Origin: Arthrobacter sp. Leaf141 | GTDB lineage: Bacteria > Actinomycetota > Actinomycetes > Actinomycetales > Micrococcaceae | NCBI RefSeq assembly: GCF_001424565.1 | Contig: NZ_LMOL01000006.1 | Coordinates: 352-43,236 of the forward strand | Reading direction: 5' to 3' | Length of the DNA: 42,885 bases | Shown: piece by piece, positions 1 through 6,978 of the stretch | Layout of the letters: the number at the start of each line of letters is the position of its first letter | How positions within the stretch are numbered: the first letter of the stretch is position 1 | Notes under the pieces: model-generated | Told to the model about the DNA's origin: nothing | Seen by the model: the letters and a program-made list of their open reading frames with translations, nothing else | Database searches by the model: none | Program-made: the position numbers and the translations under genes

Positions 1-79
1 CAGTCTCTTCCGGATCACGATCAGGCAGCTGGTTAGTCAACCCGCTGAGGATATGGGAGGTATCTTCTCCTGCAGCCAC
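1..79 (-). CDS. aceE: Pyruvate dehydrogenase E1 component AceE, N-terminal fragment
   Basis: Only the first 26 codons lie in the window; the gene runs off the left edge. Read on the minus strand from a GTG at 79, the translation begins VAAGEDTSHILSGL and continues with a NQLPDRDPEET segment. This matches the start of the homodimeric E1 subunits of actinobacterial pyruvate dehydrogenases, which have an S-x-I-L-x-G-L-T-x-Q-L-P-D-x-D-P-E-E-T pattern. A GAGAGG ribosome binding site lies 6 bases before the GTG. The enzyme is a thiamine-diphosphate-dependent decarboxylase that feeds acetyl groups to the E2 lipoyl domains. Divergent DUF3052 and AhpE genes next to aceE are the order known from mycobacteria (Rv2238c-Rv2241), which supports the call. 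The catalytic regions are not visible here. Confidence 0.82.
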   Translation of the reverse strand, partial: MAAGEDTSHILSGLTNQLPDRDPEET

Positions 80-136
80 GTCCAACCTCTCTTTGCGCGC
101 ATGAACGGCGCACTCAGGCCAGGCAGGGTGACTGCC

Positions 137-152
137 CGGCGTACATACGCCG
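137..152. promoter_or_regulatory. 16-bp palindrome upstream of aceE, possible operator
   Basis: CGGCGTA-CA-TACGCCG is a perfect 7-bp inverted repeat with a 2-base spacer. It lies about 58 bp upstream of the aceE GTG, where a transcription factor dimer could bind. A second weaker repeat (GCCCGG at 177-182 and CCGGGC at 192-197) follows. The regulator is unknown; GntR- or RamB-type control of aceE is known in other actinobacteria, but this sequence was not matched to a described site. Confidence 0.4.
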
Positions 153-451
153 TGTGCGACGTATTCGGTTACAACAGCCCGGTCATGTGTGCCGGGCAGG
201 GTCCTAGAGCTCCTATCCCTGCTGCGGAGTTACACGGTTGTTGTCCGGCAGGCATAGATGTCACCAGCCACTCTAGCCCTGACCGTAACCCGATGCGTAG
301 CCGCGCCCTGGGCACCCCGGTTGTATTTCGCCGTCATACTGGTTGTGTGACTAAAAGCCGCTGCGAAGCGGGGTGAAGGTCCCCGATGTGACGCAGAATA
401 TGTGCCGCGACGGGGCCGGCAGCTTGAAGAGCAGGCACAAAGGGTGTTGGC

Positions 452-480
452 TTGGAGTAATGGAAATCACTATGCAGACT
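452..480 (+). promoter_or_regulatory. Possible promoter of the DUF3052-ahpE-sirtuin genes
   Basis: TTGGAG at 452-457, a 17-base spacer and CAGACT at 475-480 resemble -35 and -10 boxes. Transcription would start near 487, leaving a short leader that contains the GGAGGT ribosome binding site at 497-502. The -10 box departs from consensus at its first base. Confidence 0.35.
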
Positions 481-506
481 GCATACATGAGGCATTGGAG
501 GTACAC

Positions 507-926
507 GTGAGCGAGGCCGACGCCGCCACTTCGGTAAATGTGGCGGAAAAATTGGGTTTCAAGACTGGGGATCTGATTCAGGAGTTCGGTTACGACGACG
601 ACGTCGATTTCGACTTACGTGACGATATCGAGGACCTCACGGGGTCTGAGCTGCTGGATGAAGACGATCACGAAGTTGCTGACGCCGTCATCTTTTGGTG
701 GCGTGCTGGCGATGGCGATCTTGTCGACAGCCTGATGGACTCGTTGACCACGCTGAGCGAAACCGGAGTTGTCTGGGTCCTGACGCCAAAGTCGGGCCGG
801 GACGGGTACGCCTCACCGGCAGATATCCAGGAAGCCGCCCCCACTGCAGGTCTGCACGTCACCACGTCAGCCGGCGTTTCCAAGGACTGGAGCGCCACCC
901 GGCTGGTGAGCAGGAAAAACAAGTGA
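507..926 (+). CDS. DUF3052 family protein
   Basis: A 139-residue acidic cytoplasmic protein with no known catalytic motif. The GTG at 507 is chosen because GGAGGT (497-502) lies four bases upstream and the product then begins VSEADAATSVNVAEKLG, as in the family; an upstream in-frame ATG at 402 has no such site. Recognisable family features are the KLGFKTGDLIQEFGYDDDVDFD segment split around residues 14-35, the run of acidic residues (about 25-50), and a C-terminal TSAGVSKDW segment before a basic tail. The mycobacterial homologue (Rv2239c family) is likewise adjacent to aceE and ahpE. The stop codon overlaps the GTG of the peroxiredoxin gene, so the two are translationally coupled. Its function is not established. 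Confidence 0.85.
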   Translation: MSEADAATSVNVAEKLGFKTGDLIQEFGYDDDVDFDLRDDIEDLTGSELLDEDDHEVADAVIFWWRAGDGDLVDSLMDSLTTLSETGVVWVLTPKSGRDGYASPADIQEAAPTAGLHVTTSAGVSKDWSATRLVSRKNK

Positions 927-1414
927 GCATTGCGCTGGCCCCCACCGCTGAAGTTCCTGCGGTGGGCAGCACAGCGCCGCCCTTTGAGCTGGTCAATCAG
1001 TTCGGCGAGCCCGTCCTGTTGCAGGATTACCGGGGCCGGACTGTGGTGCTGGTGTTTTATCCTTTCGCGTTCTCGGGCATCTGCACCGCGGAGCTTGGTG
1101 ACCTCCGGGACAATGCAGCCGCCTTCGAGGCGGCCGGGGCCGCCGTGCTGGCGGTGTCCGCGGACAGCAAGTTCAGCCTGCGCGCTTACGCCGAGCAGGA
1201 GGGTTTCGGCTTTGACCTGCTCTCGGATTTCTGGCCGCACGGCGCAGTCGCCAGCGCTTACGGCGTTTTCGACCCTGCCAGCGGCATGGCCCGCCGGGGA
1301 ACGTTTATCATCGACCCCGGCGGAACCATCCGGTACTCGGTGCTGAATCCCAGGGGCGTGGCGCGGGACGTGGGCGCCTACCTCGCGGCCCTGGCCACGC
1401 TGGCCGGGTCCTGA
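923..1414 (+). CDS. ahpE: Peroxiredoxin, AhpE-like one-Cys type
   Basis: A 163-residue thiol peroxidase that reduces peroxides in the cytosol. The GTG at 923 overlaps the upstream TGA (GTGA), so I use it rather than the longer open frame. The thioredoxin-fold motif YPFAFSGICTAEL places the peroxidatic cysteine at residue 54; P-x-x-x-(S/T)-x-x-C is the peroxiredoxin signature and SGIC followed by EL is typical of AhpE. No second cysteine is present, so an external thiol (mycothiol or a mycoredoxin in actinobacteria) probably resolves the sulfenic acid. GTFIIDPGGTIRYS near residue 125 is the conserved strand after the substrate pocket. Coupling to DUF3052 and closeness to aceE suggest shared expression with central carbon flux. 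Confidence 0.88.
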   Translation: MSIALAPTAEVPAVGSTAPPFELVNQFGEPVLLQDYRGRTVVLVFYPFAFSGICTAELGDLRDNAAAFEAAGAAVLAVSADSKFSLRAYAEQEGFGFDLLSDFWPHGAVASAYGVFDPASGMARRGTFIIDPGGTIRYSVLNPRGVARDVGAYLAALATLAGS

Positions 1415-1415
1415 C

Positions 1416-2336
1416 ATGGCAGAACCACGGCCCCGGATCGGACTGACCGGGTTTGCCAGCAGGCCGCCCGTCCCCAATGCCGGCCCGTCGGCGTCGGATC
1501 TTCCGGGCCTTGAGACTGCCTCCGGTCTACTGGCGGGACTGCGTCTTGCCGTTCTCACCGGCGCCGGCCTCAGCACTGACTCGGGCATCCCGGATTATCG
1601 GGGCCCGGACTCGGCACCACGCAAGCCCATGACGTATCAGGAATTCACCAAGGATGCGGCAAACCGCCGGCGCTACTGGGCCCGGAACCATATCGGCTGG
1701 TCGCACCTGCGCCATGCCGACCCCAACGAGGGGCACTTCGCCCTTGCCAGGATGGAGCAGCGGGGACTCCTCACCGGCCTTATCACCCAGAACGTGGACC
1801 GGCTGCATGAAGATGCCGGCAGCACCAACGTCGTGGACCTGCATGGCCGGTACGACCGCGTGGTCTGCCTCGACTGCCACCGGAACTACTCCCGCCAGCT
1901 CCTGGCCGGGATGCTGACGGAGCTGAACCCGGACTTCCTGGCCCAGGCACTCGCCGCCGATGTGGTGGAAATCGCGCCTGACGCCGACGCAACAGTCGAG
2001 GACGACGCGCTCATCAGCACCTTTGTGGTGGCCGTATGCCCTGCTTGCGGGGGAGTGCTGAAACCCGACTTTGTGTACTTCGGCGAAAACGTGCCGAAAG
2101 ACAGGGTGGAGCGTTCCTACGCCATGGTGGACGACGCCGAAGCCCTGGTGGTGGCGGGCTCGTCGTTAACTGTCATGAGCGGCCTGCGCTTCGTCCGGCA
2201 CGCTGCCAAGGACGGCAAGCCCGTCGTCATCATCAACAGGGGCGCCACGCGCGGCGACGACAAAGCCACCCTCAAGCTCGAGTCGGGAGTCAGCGAATCG
2301 CTGACCTGGCTGGAGAGCGAACTTCCCACCCCCTGA
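1416..2336 (+). CDS. NAD-dependent protein deacylase, sirtuin (Sir2) family
   Basis: A 306-residue sirtuin that removes acyl groups from lysines, using NAD. GAGLSTDSGIPDYRG at 49-63 is the NAD-binding loop; TQNVDRLHEDAG at 124-135 and the catalytic histidine H143 in DLHGRYD follow. Two Cys pairs, C151/C154 (CLDC) and C208/C211 (CPAC), form the structural zinc site, and GGVLKPDFVYFGE at 212-224 is the conserved lid. The spacing and the KPDFVYFGE sequence fit the class II (SIRT4-like) group. The ATG starts one base after the upstream TGA, so it is probably co-transcribed with ahpE. The N-terminal 35 residues are a proline-rich extension of unknown role; a start further inside is possible but would cut close to the first strand. 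Confidence 0.9.
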   Translation: MAEPRPRIGLTGFASRPPVPNAGPSASDLPGLETASGLLAGLRLAVLTGAGLSTDSGIPDYRGPDSAPRKPMTYQEFTKDAANRRRYWARNHIGWSHLRHADPNEGHFALARMEQRGLLTGLITQNVDRLHEDAGSTNVVDLHGRYDRVVCLDCHRNYSRQLLAGMLTELNPDFLAQALAADVVEIAPDADATVEDDALISTFVVAVCPACGGVLKPDFVYFGENVPKDRVERSYAMVDDAEALVVAGSSLTVMSGLRFVRHAAKDGKPVVIINRGATRGDDKATLKLESGVSESLTWLESELPTP

Positions 2337-2438
2337 CCCCGCGGAACGCGGAACCCCTTCCGATTCGCGTTGCTGCCGGGGGTGGGGTAGAGTCTATGTT
2401 CGTTGGTCAGGGCGGCGCCGCCGCCCGGAGCATCGTTT

Positions 2439-2514
2439 GGGTCTTTAGCTCAGCTGGTAGAGCGCCACGTTTACACCGTGGATGTCATCGGTTCGATCCC
2501 GGTAGGACCCACCA
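2439..2514 (+). tRNA. tRNA-Val (anticodon TAC)
   Basis: The cloverleaf is complete: acceptor GGGTCTT pairs with AGGACCC (one G-T pair), the D-arm reads AGCTCAGCTGGTAGAGC, the anticodon loop TTTACAC gives TAC at 2472-2474, and the T-arm contains GGTTCGATCCC. The discriminator is A (2511) and CCA is encoded at 2512-2514. A TAGAGT box at 2388-2393 may be its -10 element. Confidence 0.96.
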
Positions 2515-2517
2515 AAG

Positions 2518-2562
2518 AAAACCCCGTAGTTGCAGCCTGATTGGCTGTAAATGCGGGGTTTT
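2518..2562 (+). terminator. Intrinsic terminator after tRNA-Val
   Basis: AAAACCCCG at 2518-2526 pairs with CGGGGTTTT at 2554-2562, and an inner TTGCAGCC / GGCTGTAA stem extends the hairpin. The T-run lies in the right arm. It follows the encoded CCA by three bases and separates the tRNA from the convergent gene to its right. Confidence 0.85.
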
Positions 2563-2594
2563 CCCGTTTTCCCGGTGTGCGGCCGGGGACGCCC

Positions 2595-3944
2595 CTAGGC
2601 TGTGTTCGCCGCCGGGGGACGTACCAGGAACCGTTCGATGGTCTGGAAGATGACGTAGTCGGGTCGTACGTCGCGGATGTAGTCAAGGTCCAGCGCGTTC
2701 TCCCACTTCATGTGGTATTCCCTGAACAGCCGCGAGAACCACCAGCCCAGGCGGGTGGGGCTTTCCACTCCGCCGAAGAAGGAATTGCCAAAAACGACCA
2801 CTTTCTTATCCGATACCGGGGCACTGTTCTGCCAGATGTTATGGGACCCCACAAAGTGGCCCGGTGAATACGAATAGACGTTGGTGATCTCCTGCTCGCC
2901 CAAAGCGTCGGGCGCAGGACGGTATTGCTTGTCCCACAGCGGGACGTCGAAGAACTTGGCTGACAGGTCCCCGTCCCGGTACGTGGTTTCGGTCAGGCCG
3001 ACCCCGTCAAGCCAGCGGGGGTCGCAGCCCGGGAGCCGCTCCAGCATTGCCCGTGTCATGGCCAGGGAACCGGCGGGGGAGCAATGCGTATCGTTCCGCT
3101 GCCAGGCCCCTATTTCGTTGTCCCAACCATCAAACATGCCGAGGAAATTCAGGTAGCCCGGCTTTCCTGCCATGAGTTCATCCACCCGGTTGTACAGCGG
3201 TGTGGGCCCGCTGATGGGGAGGGGCGCCAGGTGGCGGAGGGCGGTCAGTTTCTCGGGAATCATGACCTGCAGGAAAGGGATTCCCAGTTCCGCCAGGGCT
3301 TTTGCGTTGGAGTCAAGGGCCGCTTCCCACCGCTGGGCCTTCTCCTCCATGGCTGCCTTCGCCGCATCGGTGGCGGGTTCGCGGTACTGGTCGCGGAGGG
3401 CGTTGCTTCCGCCCGTCAGGAAGAGGTGCCCGTCGCGGCCCAGCTGGGCTGTGTCGTTGCCGGAGCGCATGCCCACCGGGAAGCCCAGGTAGGACAGGTC
3501 GCCGGACTTGCCCGCAGCGGCGCTTTCCCGGGCATACTTGGCCAGGCCGGACTCCTTGACCTGCAAGGCGTCCAGGATCACTTCACGGGTCCCGCTGGAA
3601 TTGGCCGAAGCGGTGGTGACGAAGTCGGCCATCATCTGATGATAAGCGCGACCACCCAGCTGGACCGGGCTGCGGACGCCGTCAACGACGGCCGCCACAT
3701 GGTGCGACTTCGCCAGCAGGTGATGGCTTTCGGCCGGCTCATCCAGGCTCAGCGTGAACACCCGGTTCGGCACACCCAGGGAGGCCACAACATCGGCTCT
3801 TTCGTGGCCAAACACTGCGGCGCCGGAGACCTCTCCGTTGCGGTCAAAATGCAGGGCGGGTGGTTGCCCGCTGGGGTCCACCTGGATCCACCCGGTCAGC
3901 GTGAGCTTATCCGGGGAGATGGAATCGACGTAGCCTTGGAGCAT
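2595..3944 (-). CDS. AlgX/AlgJ-like SGNH-fold protein (putative polysaccharide O-acetyltransferase-related)
   Basis: A 449-residue protein with a ribosome binding site (GAGGG) just before the ATG. Three segments recall the SGNH-like domain of AlgX/AlgJ, which acetylate alginate or other polymers: DGHLFLTGG at 171-179, NDTHCSP at 284-290 with the Asp-x-His pair D285/H287, and VVVFGNSFFGG at 382-392 with the candidate nucleophile S388. In the family the block is usually G-D/T-S. The first 100 residues (GYVDSISPDKLTLTGWI onward) look like a separate beta-rich domain, as seen in glycan-modifying proteins. There is no signal peptide or membrane segment, unlike periplasmic AlgX, and no polysaccharide genes lie beside it, so the substrate is unknown. 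Family assignment is fairly firm, activity is inferred. Confidence 0.68.
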   Translation of the reverse strand: MLQGYVDSISPDKLTLTGWIQVDPSGQPPALHFDRNGEVSGAAVFGHERADVVASLGVPNRVFTLSLDEPAESHHLLAKSHHVAAVVDGVRSPVQLGGRAYHQMMADFVTTASANSSGTREVILDALQVKESGLAKYARESAAAGKSGDLSYLGFPVGMRSGNDTAQLGRDGHLFLTGGSNALRDQYREPATDAAKAAMEEKAQRWEAALDSNAKALAELGIPFLQVMIPEKLTALRHLAPLPISGPTPLYNRVDELMAGKPGYLNFLGMFDGWDNEIGAWQRNDTHCSPAGSLAMTRAMLERLPGCDPRWLDGVGLTETTYRDGDLSAKFFDVPLWDKQYRPAPDALGEQEITNVYSYSPGHFVGSHNIWQNSAPVSDKKVVVFGNSFFGGVESPTRLGWWFSRLFREYHMKWENALDLDYIRDVRPDYVIFQTIERFLVRPPAANTA

Positions 3945-4049
3945 TTTCCCTCTTTACTTTCCCTGCAGCGGACCGGTCGATTCTTCCACACCGGCCGTGC
4001 CCGGCGCCTGCCGGGCCATGATGTCGGTGCCCTGCCCTAAGTTGCAGGA

Positions 4050-4340
4050 ATGGAACACGTGATAGTGCACACGGGCAAGGATGGACGGCCCACGGCGGTG
4101 CTCAGCGGCGGCAGGGAATGGACGGTGGGTGCCGAACCTGTCAGATGGTTTGAGCGGGTGAACTGGTGGGAGCTCAACCGCAGGATGCCCAAGGGCGGCA
4201 GCCGGATCGATGTGGAGGTCCTGCAGGTCCAGGTCAGGCTGGGCCGCAATGCAGGTTCGGCGTTGACCACCATGCTGCTGCAGCGGGACGGACTCGGCGG
4301 TGGGTGGCGGCTGCGGGAGTCGGTGGCGGACGCCGCCTGA
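4050..4340 (+). CDS. Small conserved protein, DUF6504-like
   Basis: A 96-residue protein with the pattern G-R-P-T ... G-G-R-E-W-T-V ... W-F-E-R-V-N-W-W-E-L. The order (GRP, a WxV strand, then a W-E-x-x-x-W-W stretch and a V-R-L ending) resembles small actinobacterial DUF6504 proteins. I am not certain of the family, and no function is known. TAAGTT at 4038-4043 lies six bases before the ATG, which fits a -10 box for a leaderless transcript; only GCAGGA separates the two. A hairpin at 4396-4434 probably ends the transcript. The gene stands alone between the AlgX-like gene (divergent) and the IclR gene. Confidence 0.6.
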   Translation: MEHVIVHTGKDGRPTAVLSGGREWTVGAEPVRWFERVNWWELNRRMPKGGSRIDVEVLQVQVRLGRNAGSALTTMLLQRDGLGGGWRLRESVADAA

Positions 4341-4395
4341 GCGGCCGAAAGCGGGGTCCTGGTGACGGGCCGCACCCGGGTCCGGGCATTGGAAA

Positions 4396-4434
4396 CCCTC
4401 CACCGCGACTATTGGGGGATGCCGCGGTGGAGGG
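4396..4434 (+). terminator. Hairpin after the DUF6504-like gene
   Basis: CCCTCCACCGCG (4396-4407) and CGCGGTGGAGGG (4423-4434) form a perfect 12-bp stem with a 15-base loop. There is no T-run, so it is a terminator candidate rather than a classic intrinsic one. Confidence 0.5.
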
Positions 4435-4557
4435 CCTGTGATGAATATACCGTGAACTTCAGGAAACACGAAGTTGACACGGTGTCCGACACGCAGGTGT
4501 CCCGTGGAAGCGTCTGGTCAGCCGGCAACCCACGGCCACGGCAAACCGTCCAGCCAT

Positions 4558-4590
4558 TATGATGGTTACTGTTCAGCGGAATGAACAGTA
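4558..4590 (+). promoter_or_regulatory. Promoter -10 box and inverted-repeat operator of the IclR gene
   Basis: TATGAT (4558-4563) is a good -10 box. Immediately after it, TACTGTTCA (4567-4575) and TGAACAGTA (4582-4590) form a perfect 9-bp inverted repeat with a 6-base spacer, placed over the expected start of transcription. Bound protein there would block RNA polymerase, which suggests autorepression. The same TGTTCA core recurs upstream of the transporter and the dehydrogenase genes. Confidence 0.6.
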
Positions 4591-4628
4591 GGACACGGTA
4601 GCTTCCGACGCCCCATCAAAGGAGAATC

Positions 4629-5426
4629 ATGGCCGATTCCCGCACCGCCCGCCCGTCAGACGGACTTGGGAGCTCTTCCCCGGCGCCGGCAGTAACCCGG
4701 GCGGCGGCCGTCCTGGATGCCCTGGCCGCCTCAGCCACGGGGCGGTTGACCCTGAGTGACCTGGCCCGCGAGCTCGGGATCCCCAAGTCGTCCACGTCCA
4801 ACCTGTTGCTGGCGCTTGAGGAGGCCCGGTTGATCAGCAGGCAGGGGGCGGAGTTCACTTTGGGGCGCAAGCTGGTGGAACTCGGCGCCGCTTACCTGAG
4901 CCGGCTGGATGAAGTCCAGGAGTTCTACCGCTATTGCGAGCAGGCCGCCACGCTGTCAGGTGAGACCGTGCGGATCGCCATGCTGGACGGTACAAACGTG
5001 ATCTACCTGGCCCGTTATGAAGGCCACCCTGCCGTGCGGCTGACGTCTAACATCGGCGACCGGATGCCGGTGTCGCTGTGCGCCGTGGGGAAGGCCCTGA
5101 TTGCCCGGCTCCACGACCATGACATCGATGACCTCTTCGCCGACGATGCAGACCTTCCCGTCCTCACGCCGAAATCCCTCCGGACCGGCGCCGAGCTGAA
5201 GGCCCAGTTGCTGGAAATCCGGGAACAGGGCTACGCCTTTGAAGATGAGGAATCCACCACGGGCGTGGTGTGCCTGGCCGTCGCCGTTCCCACGCGCGGC
5301 GCCCACGGGCCGAGCCTTGGCCTGTCTGTGACTGCTCTTAAGGCCACCTATACGCCCGAACAGGGCGCCCGGATGGTGAAGGAGCTCCGCGAGCTGGCCC
5401 ACTCGCTGGGCAATCCCATGGGATAG
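4629..5426 (+). CDS. IclR-family transcriptional regulator
   Basis: A 265-residue regulator with a winged helix-turn-helix at about 20-80: AVTRAAAVLDALA, then LTLSDLARELGIPKSSTSNLL as the recognition part, and a wing ending at KLVELGAAYL. The C-terminal effector domain (about 95-260) has the family landmarks RMPVSLCAVGKALIA, RGYAFEDEE-like QGYAFEDEESTTGVVCLAVAV, and LGLSVTALKATY. The ATG at 4629 follows a GGAG site (4621-4624). IclR proteins bind small carboxylates or sugar acids as dimers. The neighbouring transporter and dehydrogenases share a TGTTCA site with its own promoter, so I infer that it controls them. The effector is unknown; a sugar acid fits the context. Confidence 0.92.
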   Translation: MADSRTARPSDGLGSSSPAPAVTRAAAVLDALAASATGRLTLSDLARELGIPKSSTSNLLLALEEARLISRQGAEFTLGRKLVELGAAYLSRLDEVQEFYRYCEQAATLSGETVRIAMLDGTNVIYLARYEGHPAVRLTSNIGDRMPVSLCAVGKALIARLHDHDIDDLFADDADLPVLTPKSLRTGAELKAQLLEIREQGYAFEDEESTTGVVCLAVAVPTRGAHGPSLGLSVTALKATYTPEQGARMVKELRELAHSLGNPMG

Positions 5427-5455
5427 CGGTGTATTTTCCTACACCCCTTGCTCAT

Positions 5456-5512
5456 TGTTCAGCTTGATGTACTCTGTTCAATATAGTGATCAGCACAACA
5501 GGTGTGATCACT
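5456..5512 (+). promoter_or_regulatory. Promoter and putative operators of the MHS transporter gene
   Basis: TGTTCA occurs at 5456-5461 and 5475-5480, in direct orientation and 19 bases apart. The second is followed directly by the -10 box TATAGT (5482-5487). A further inverted repeat, AGTGATCA (5485-5492) and TGATCACT (5505-5512), overlaps the predicted start site. TGTTCAATAT (5475-5484) is identical to the minus strand of 8061-8070. Confidence 0.5.
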
Positions 5513-5558
5513 GACCCACCAGGCCAACGGAGGCCTGGAGTGTTGTGAGGGAGTTCTT

Positions 5559-6908
5559 GTGACAACTCGTACTAATGCACCACAGGCCGGCAGGGACGAC
5601 GCCGTCGTTGACCCTGACCAGCTGCGCCGGGCAACATTGGCCAGCTCCGTGGGCTCCGCCCTGGAGTACTACGACTTCTACATCTACGGGCTGGCGTCGG
5701 CGCTGATCTTCGGCCCGTTGTTCTTCTCCCCGCTGGGGGAGAGCGGAGCCGTCATCGCCTCCTTCGCGACGTATGGTGTGGGCTTCGCGGCCCGGCCCTT
5801 CGGCGGCGTGGTCTTCGGCTATATCGGAGACAGGTTCGGCAGGAAGATGGTCCTGATTCTGACCATCGGCCTGATGGGTATGGCCAGCTTCGCCATCGGC
5901 CTGCTGCCGACGTTCGAACAGGCAGGGATGCTGGGCGCGGTCCTCCTTGTGGTGCTGCGTATCGTCCAGGGCCTTGGCGCCGGCGCCGAGCAGGCGGGCG
6001 CCACCACCTTGATCTCCGAAGTCGCGCCGCGCCGCCGTCGTGGATTCTTCGCTTCCCTGCCCTTCGTGGGTATCCAGATGGGTACGCTGCTGGGCGCCGG
6101 CACCTTTGCGCTGATGGCCCTTGCCGACAAGGAAGTGCTGCAGGGATGGTTGTGGCGGGTGCCGTTCCTGGCCAGTTTCCTCCTCATTGTTGTGGCTGTT
6201 TTCATCCGGCTCCGGCTGAAGGAAACCCCGGTGTTCCAGGAACTGGAGAAGCACAAAGCCGTGGTGAAAAACCCGGTGGGGCAGATCTGGAAGCATTCCA
6301 AAAAGAACGTCCTGGTGGGCATCGGGCTGCGCATGGGCGAGAACGGCAACTCCTCCATCTATTCGGCGCTTTTGGTCTCTTTCATCAGCATGCCGGCCGG
6401 CGTTTTCGCCGGCGACAAGTTCATCGGCCCTACCGGCCTGCTGATCGCCGCAGGCTTTGCGGCCGTTATGGTGGTGGTCTTCGGCGGTTTGTCGGACAAG
6501 TACGGCCGGGTCCCGGTCTACCGTTATGGCGCACTGTTCCAGGCCGTCATCGCACTGCCTGCCTTCTACCTCGTCACCCTGGGCAGTGTCACCCTGGTCT
6601 GGGTGGTTATGGTGGTGGGCATCGCCCTGGGTGTGCAGTCCATGCTGGGCCCGCAATGCGCCCTGCTGCCCGAACTGTTCGGCTCCCAGCATCGCTTCAC
6701 CGGCGTGGCCTTGAGCCGCGAACTCTCCGCTGTCCTGGCCGGCGGCTTCGCTCCAATGATCGGTGTGGCACTGCTTGCGGCCACCAACCACTCCTGGCTG
6801 GTGCCCGCCATCTACTCCCTGGTGCTGGCATCGATCTCCTTCGCCACCACGTTTTTCACACCGGAAACCAATGGCCGCGACCTCGTCCTGGTGGAAGACG
6901 CACACTAG
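5559..6908 (+). CDS. MFS transporter, metabolite:H+ symporter (MHS) family
   Basis: A 449-residue inner-membrane carrier with about 12 predicted membrane helices. The first helix region SSVGSALEYYDFYIYG and the loop GYIGDRFGRK (the MFS motif between helices 2 and 3) are typical of the MHS group, which imports carboxylates such as shikimate, ketoglutarate and related acids with protons. A second copy of the loop motif, GGLSDKYGRVP, follows helix 8. QGLGAGAEQAGATTLISE is the helix 4-5 region of the family. GTG is the start; GAGGGAG lies six bases upstream. The gene follows the IclR gene by 132 bp and carries matching half-sites in its promoter. Context points to uptake of a sugar acid; the substrate cannot be read from the sequence. 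Confidence 0.9.
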   Translation: MTTRTNAPQAGRDDAVVDPDQLRRATLASSVGSALEYYDFYIYGLASALIFGPLFFSPLGESGAVIASFATYGVGFAARPFGGVVFGYIGDRFGRKMVLILTIGLMGMASFAIGLLPTFEQAGMLGAVLLVVLRIVQGLGAGAEQAGATTLISEVAPRRRRGFFASLPFVGIQMGTLLGAGTFALMALADKEVLQGWLWRVPFLASFLLIVVAVFIRLRLKETPVFQELEKHKAVVKNPVGQIWKHSKKNVLVGIGLRMGENGNSSIYSALLVSFISMPAGVFAGDKFIGPTGLLIAAGFAAVMVVVFGGLSDKYGRVPVYRYGALFQAVIALPAFYLVTLGSVTLVWVVMVVGIALGVQSMLGPQCALLPELFGSQHRFTGVALSRELSAVLAGGFAPMIGVALLAATNHSWLVPAIYSLVLASISFATTFFTPETNGRDLVLVEDAH

Positions 6909-6922
6909 GACTGCAACGAAGA

Positions 6923-6958
6923 ACGCCCGGCCCGCATCACTGCGGGCCGGGCGTTTTG
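6923..6958 (+). terminator. Intrinsic terminator between the MHS transporter and the dehydrogenase gene
   Basis: ACGCCCGGCCCGCA (6923-6936) and TGCGGGCCGGGCGT (6941-6954) form a perfect 14-bp stem with a four-base loop, followed by a T-run on the plus strand. It lies between convergent genes and could act on both strands. Confidence 0.9.
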
Positions 6959-6978
6959 TATATCGGGGGGAGTGCCGG

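Larger units (their letters stand above)
80..506. promoter_or_regulatory. Divergent aceE / DUF3052 intergenic region
   Basis: This 427-base gap separates two divergent starts. It contains no convincing gene: an open frame at 53-376 crosses the aceE start and has no ribosome binding site. It does contain inverted repeats (137-152 and 177-197) and a possible promoter for the rightward genes, listed separately. The gap is long for this window, which suggests elaborate control of aceE. Confidence 0.6.

Noticed and set aside
53..376. 107-codon open frame on the plus strand at the left end
   Set aside because: It overlaps the recognisable aceE start on the other strand, has no ribosome binding site, and its product is like no protein I know.
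2036..2653. 205-codon plus-strand frame spanning the sirtuin end and tRNA-Val
   Set aside because: It runs through the tRNA and its terminator, so it cannot be a gene.
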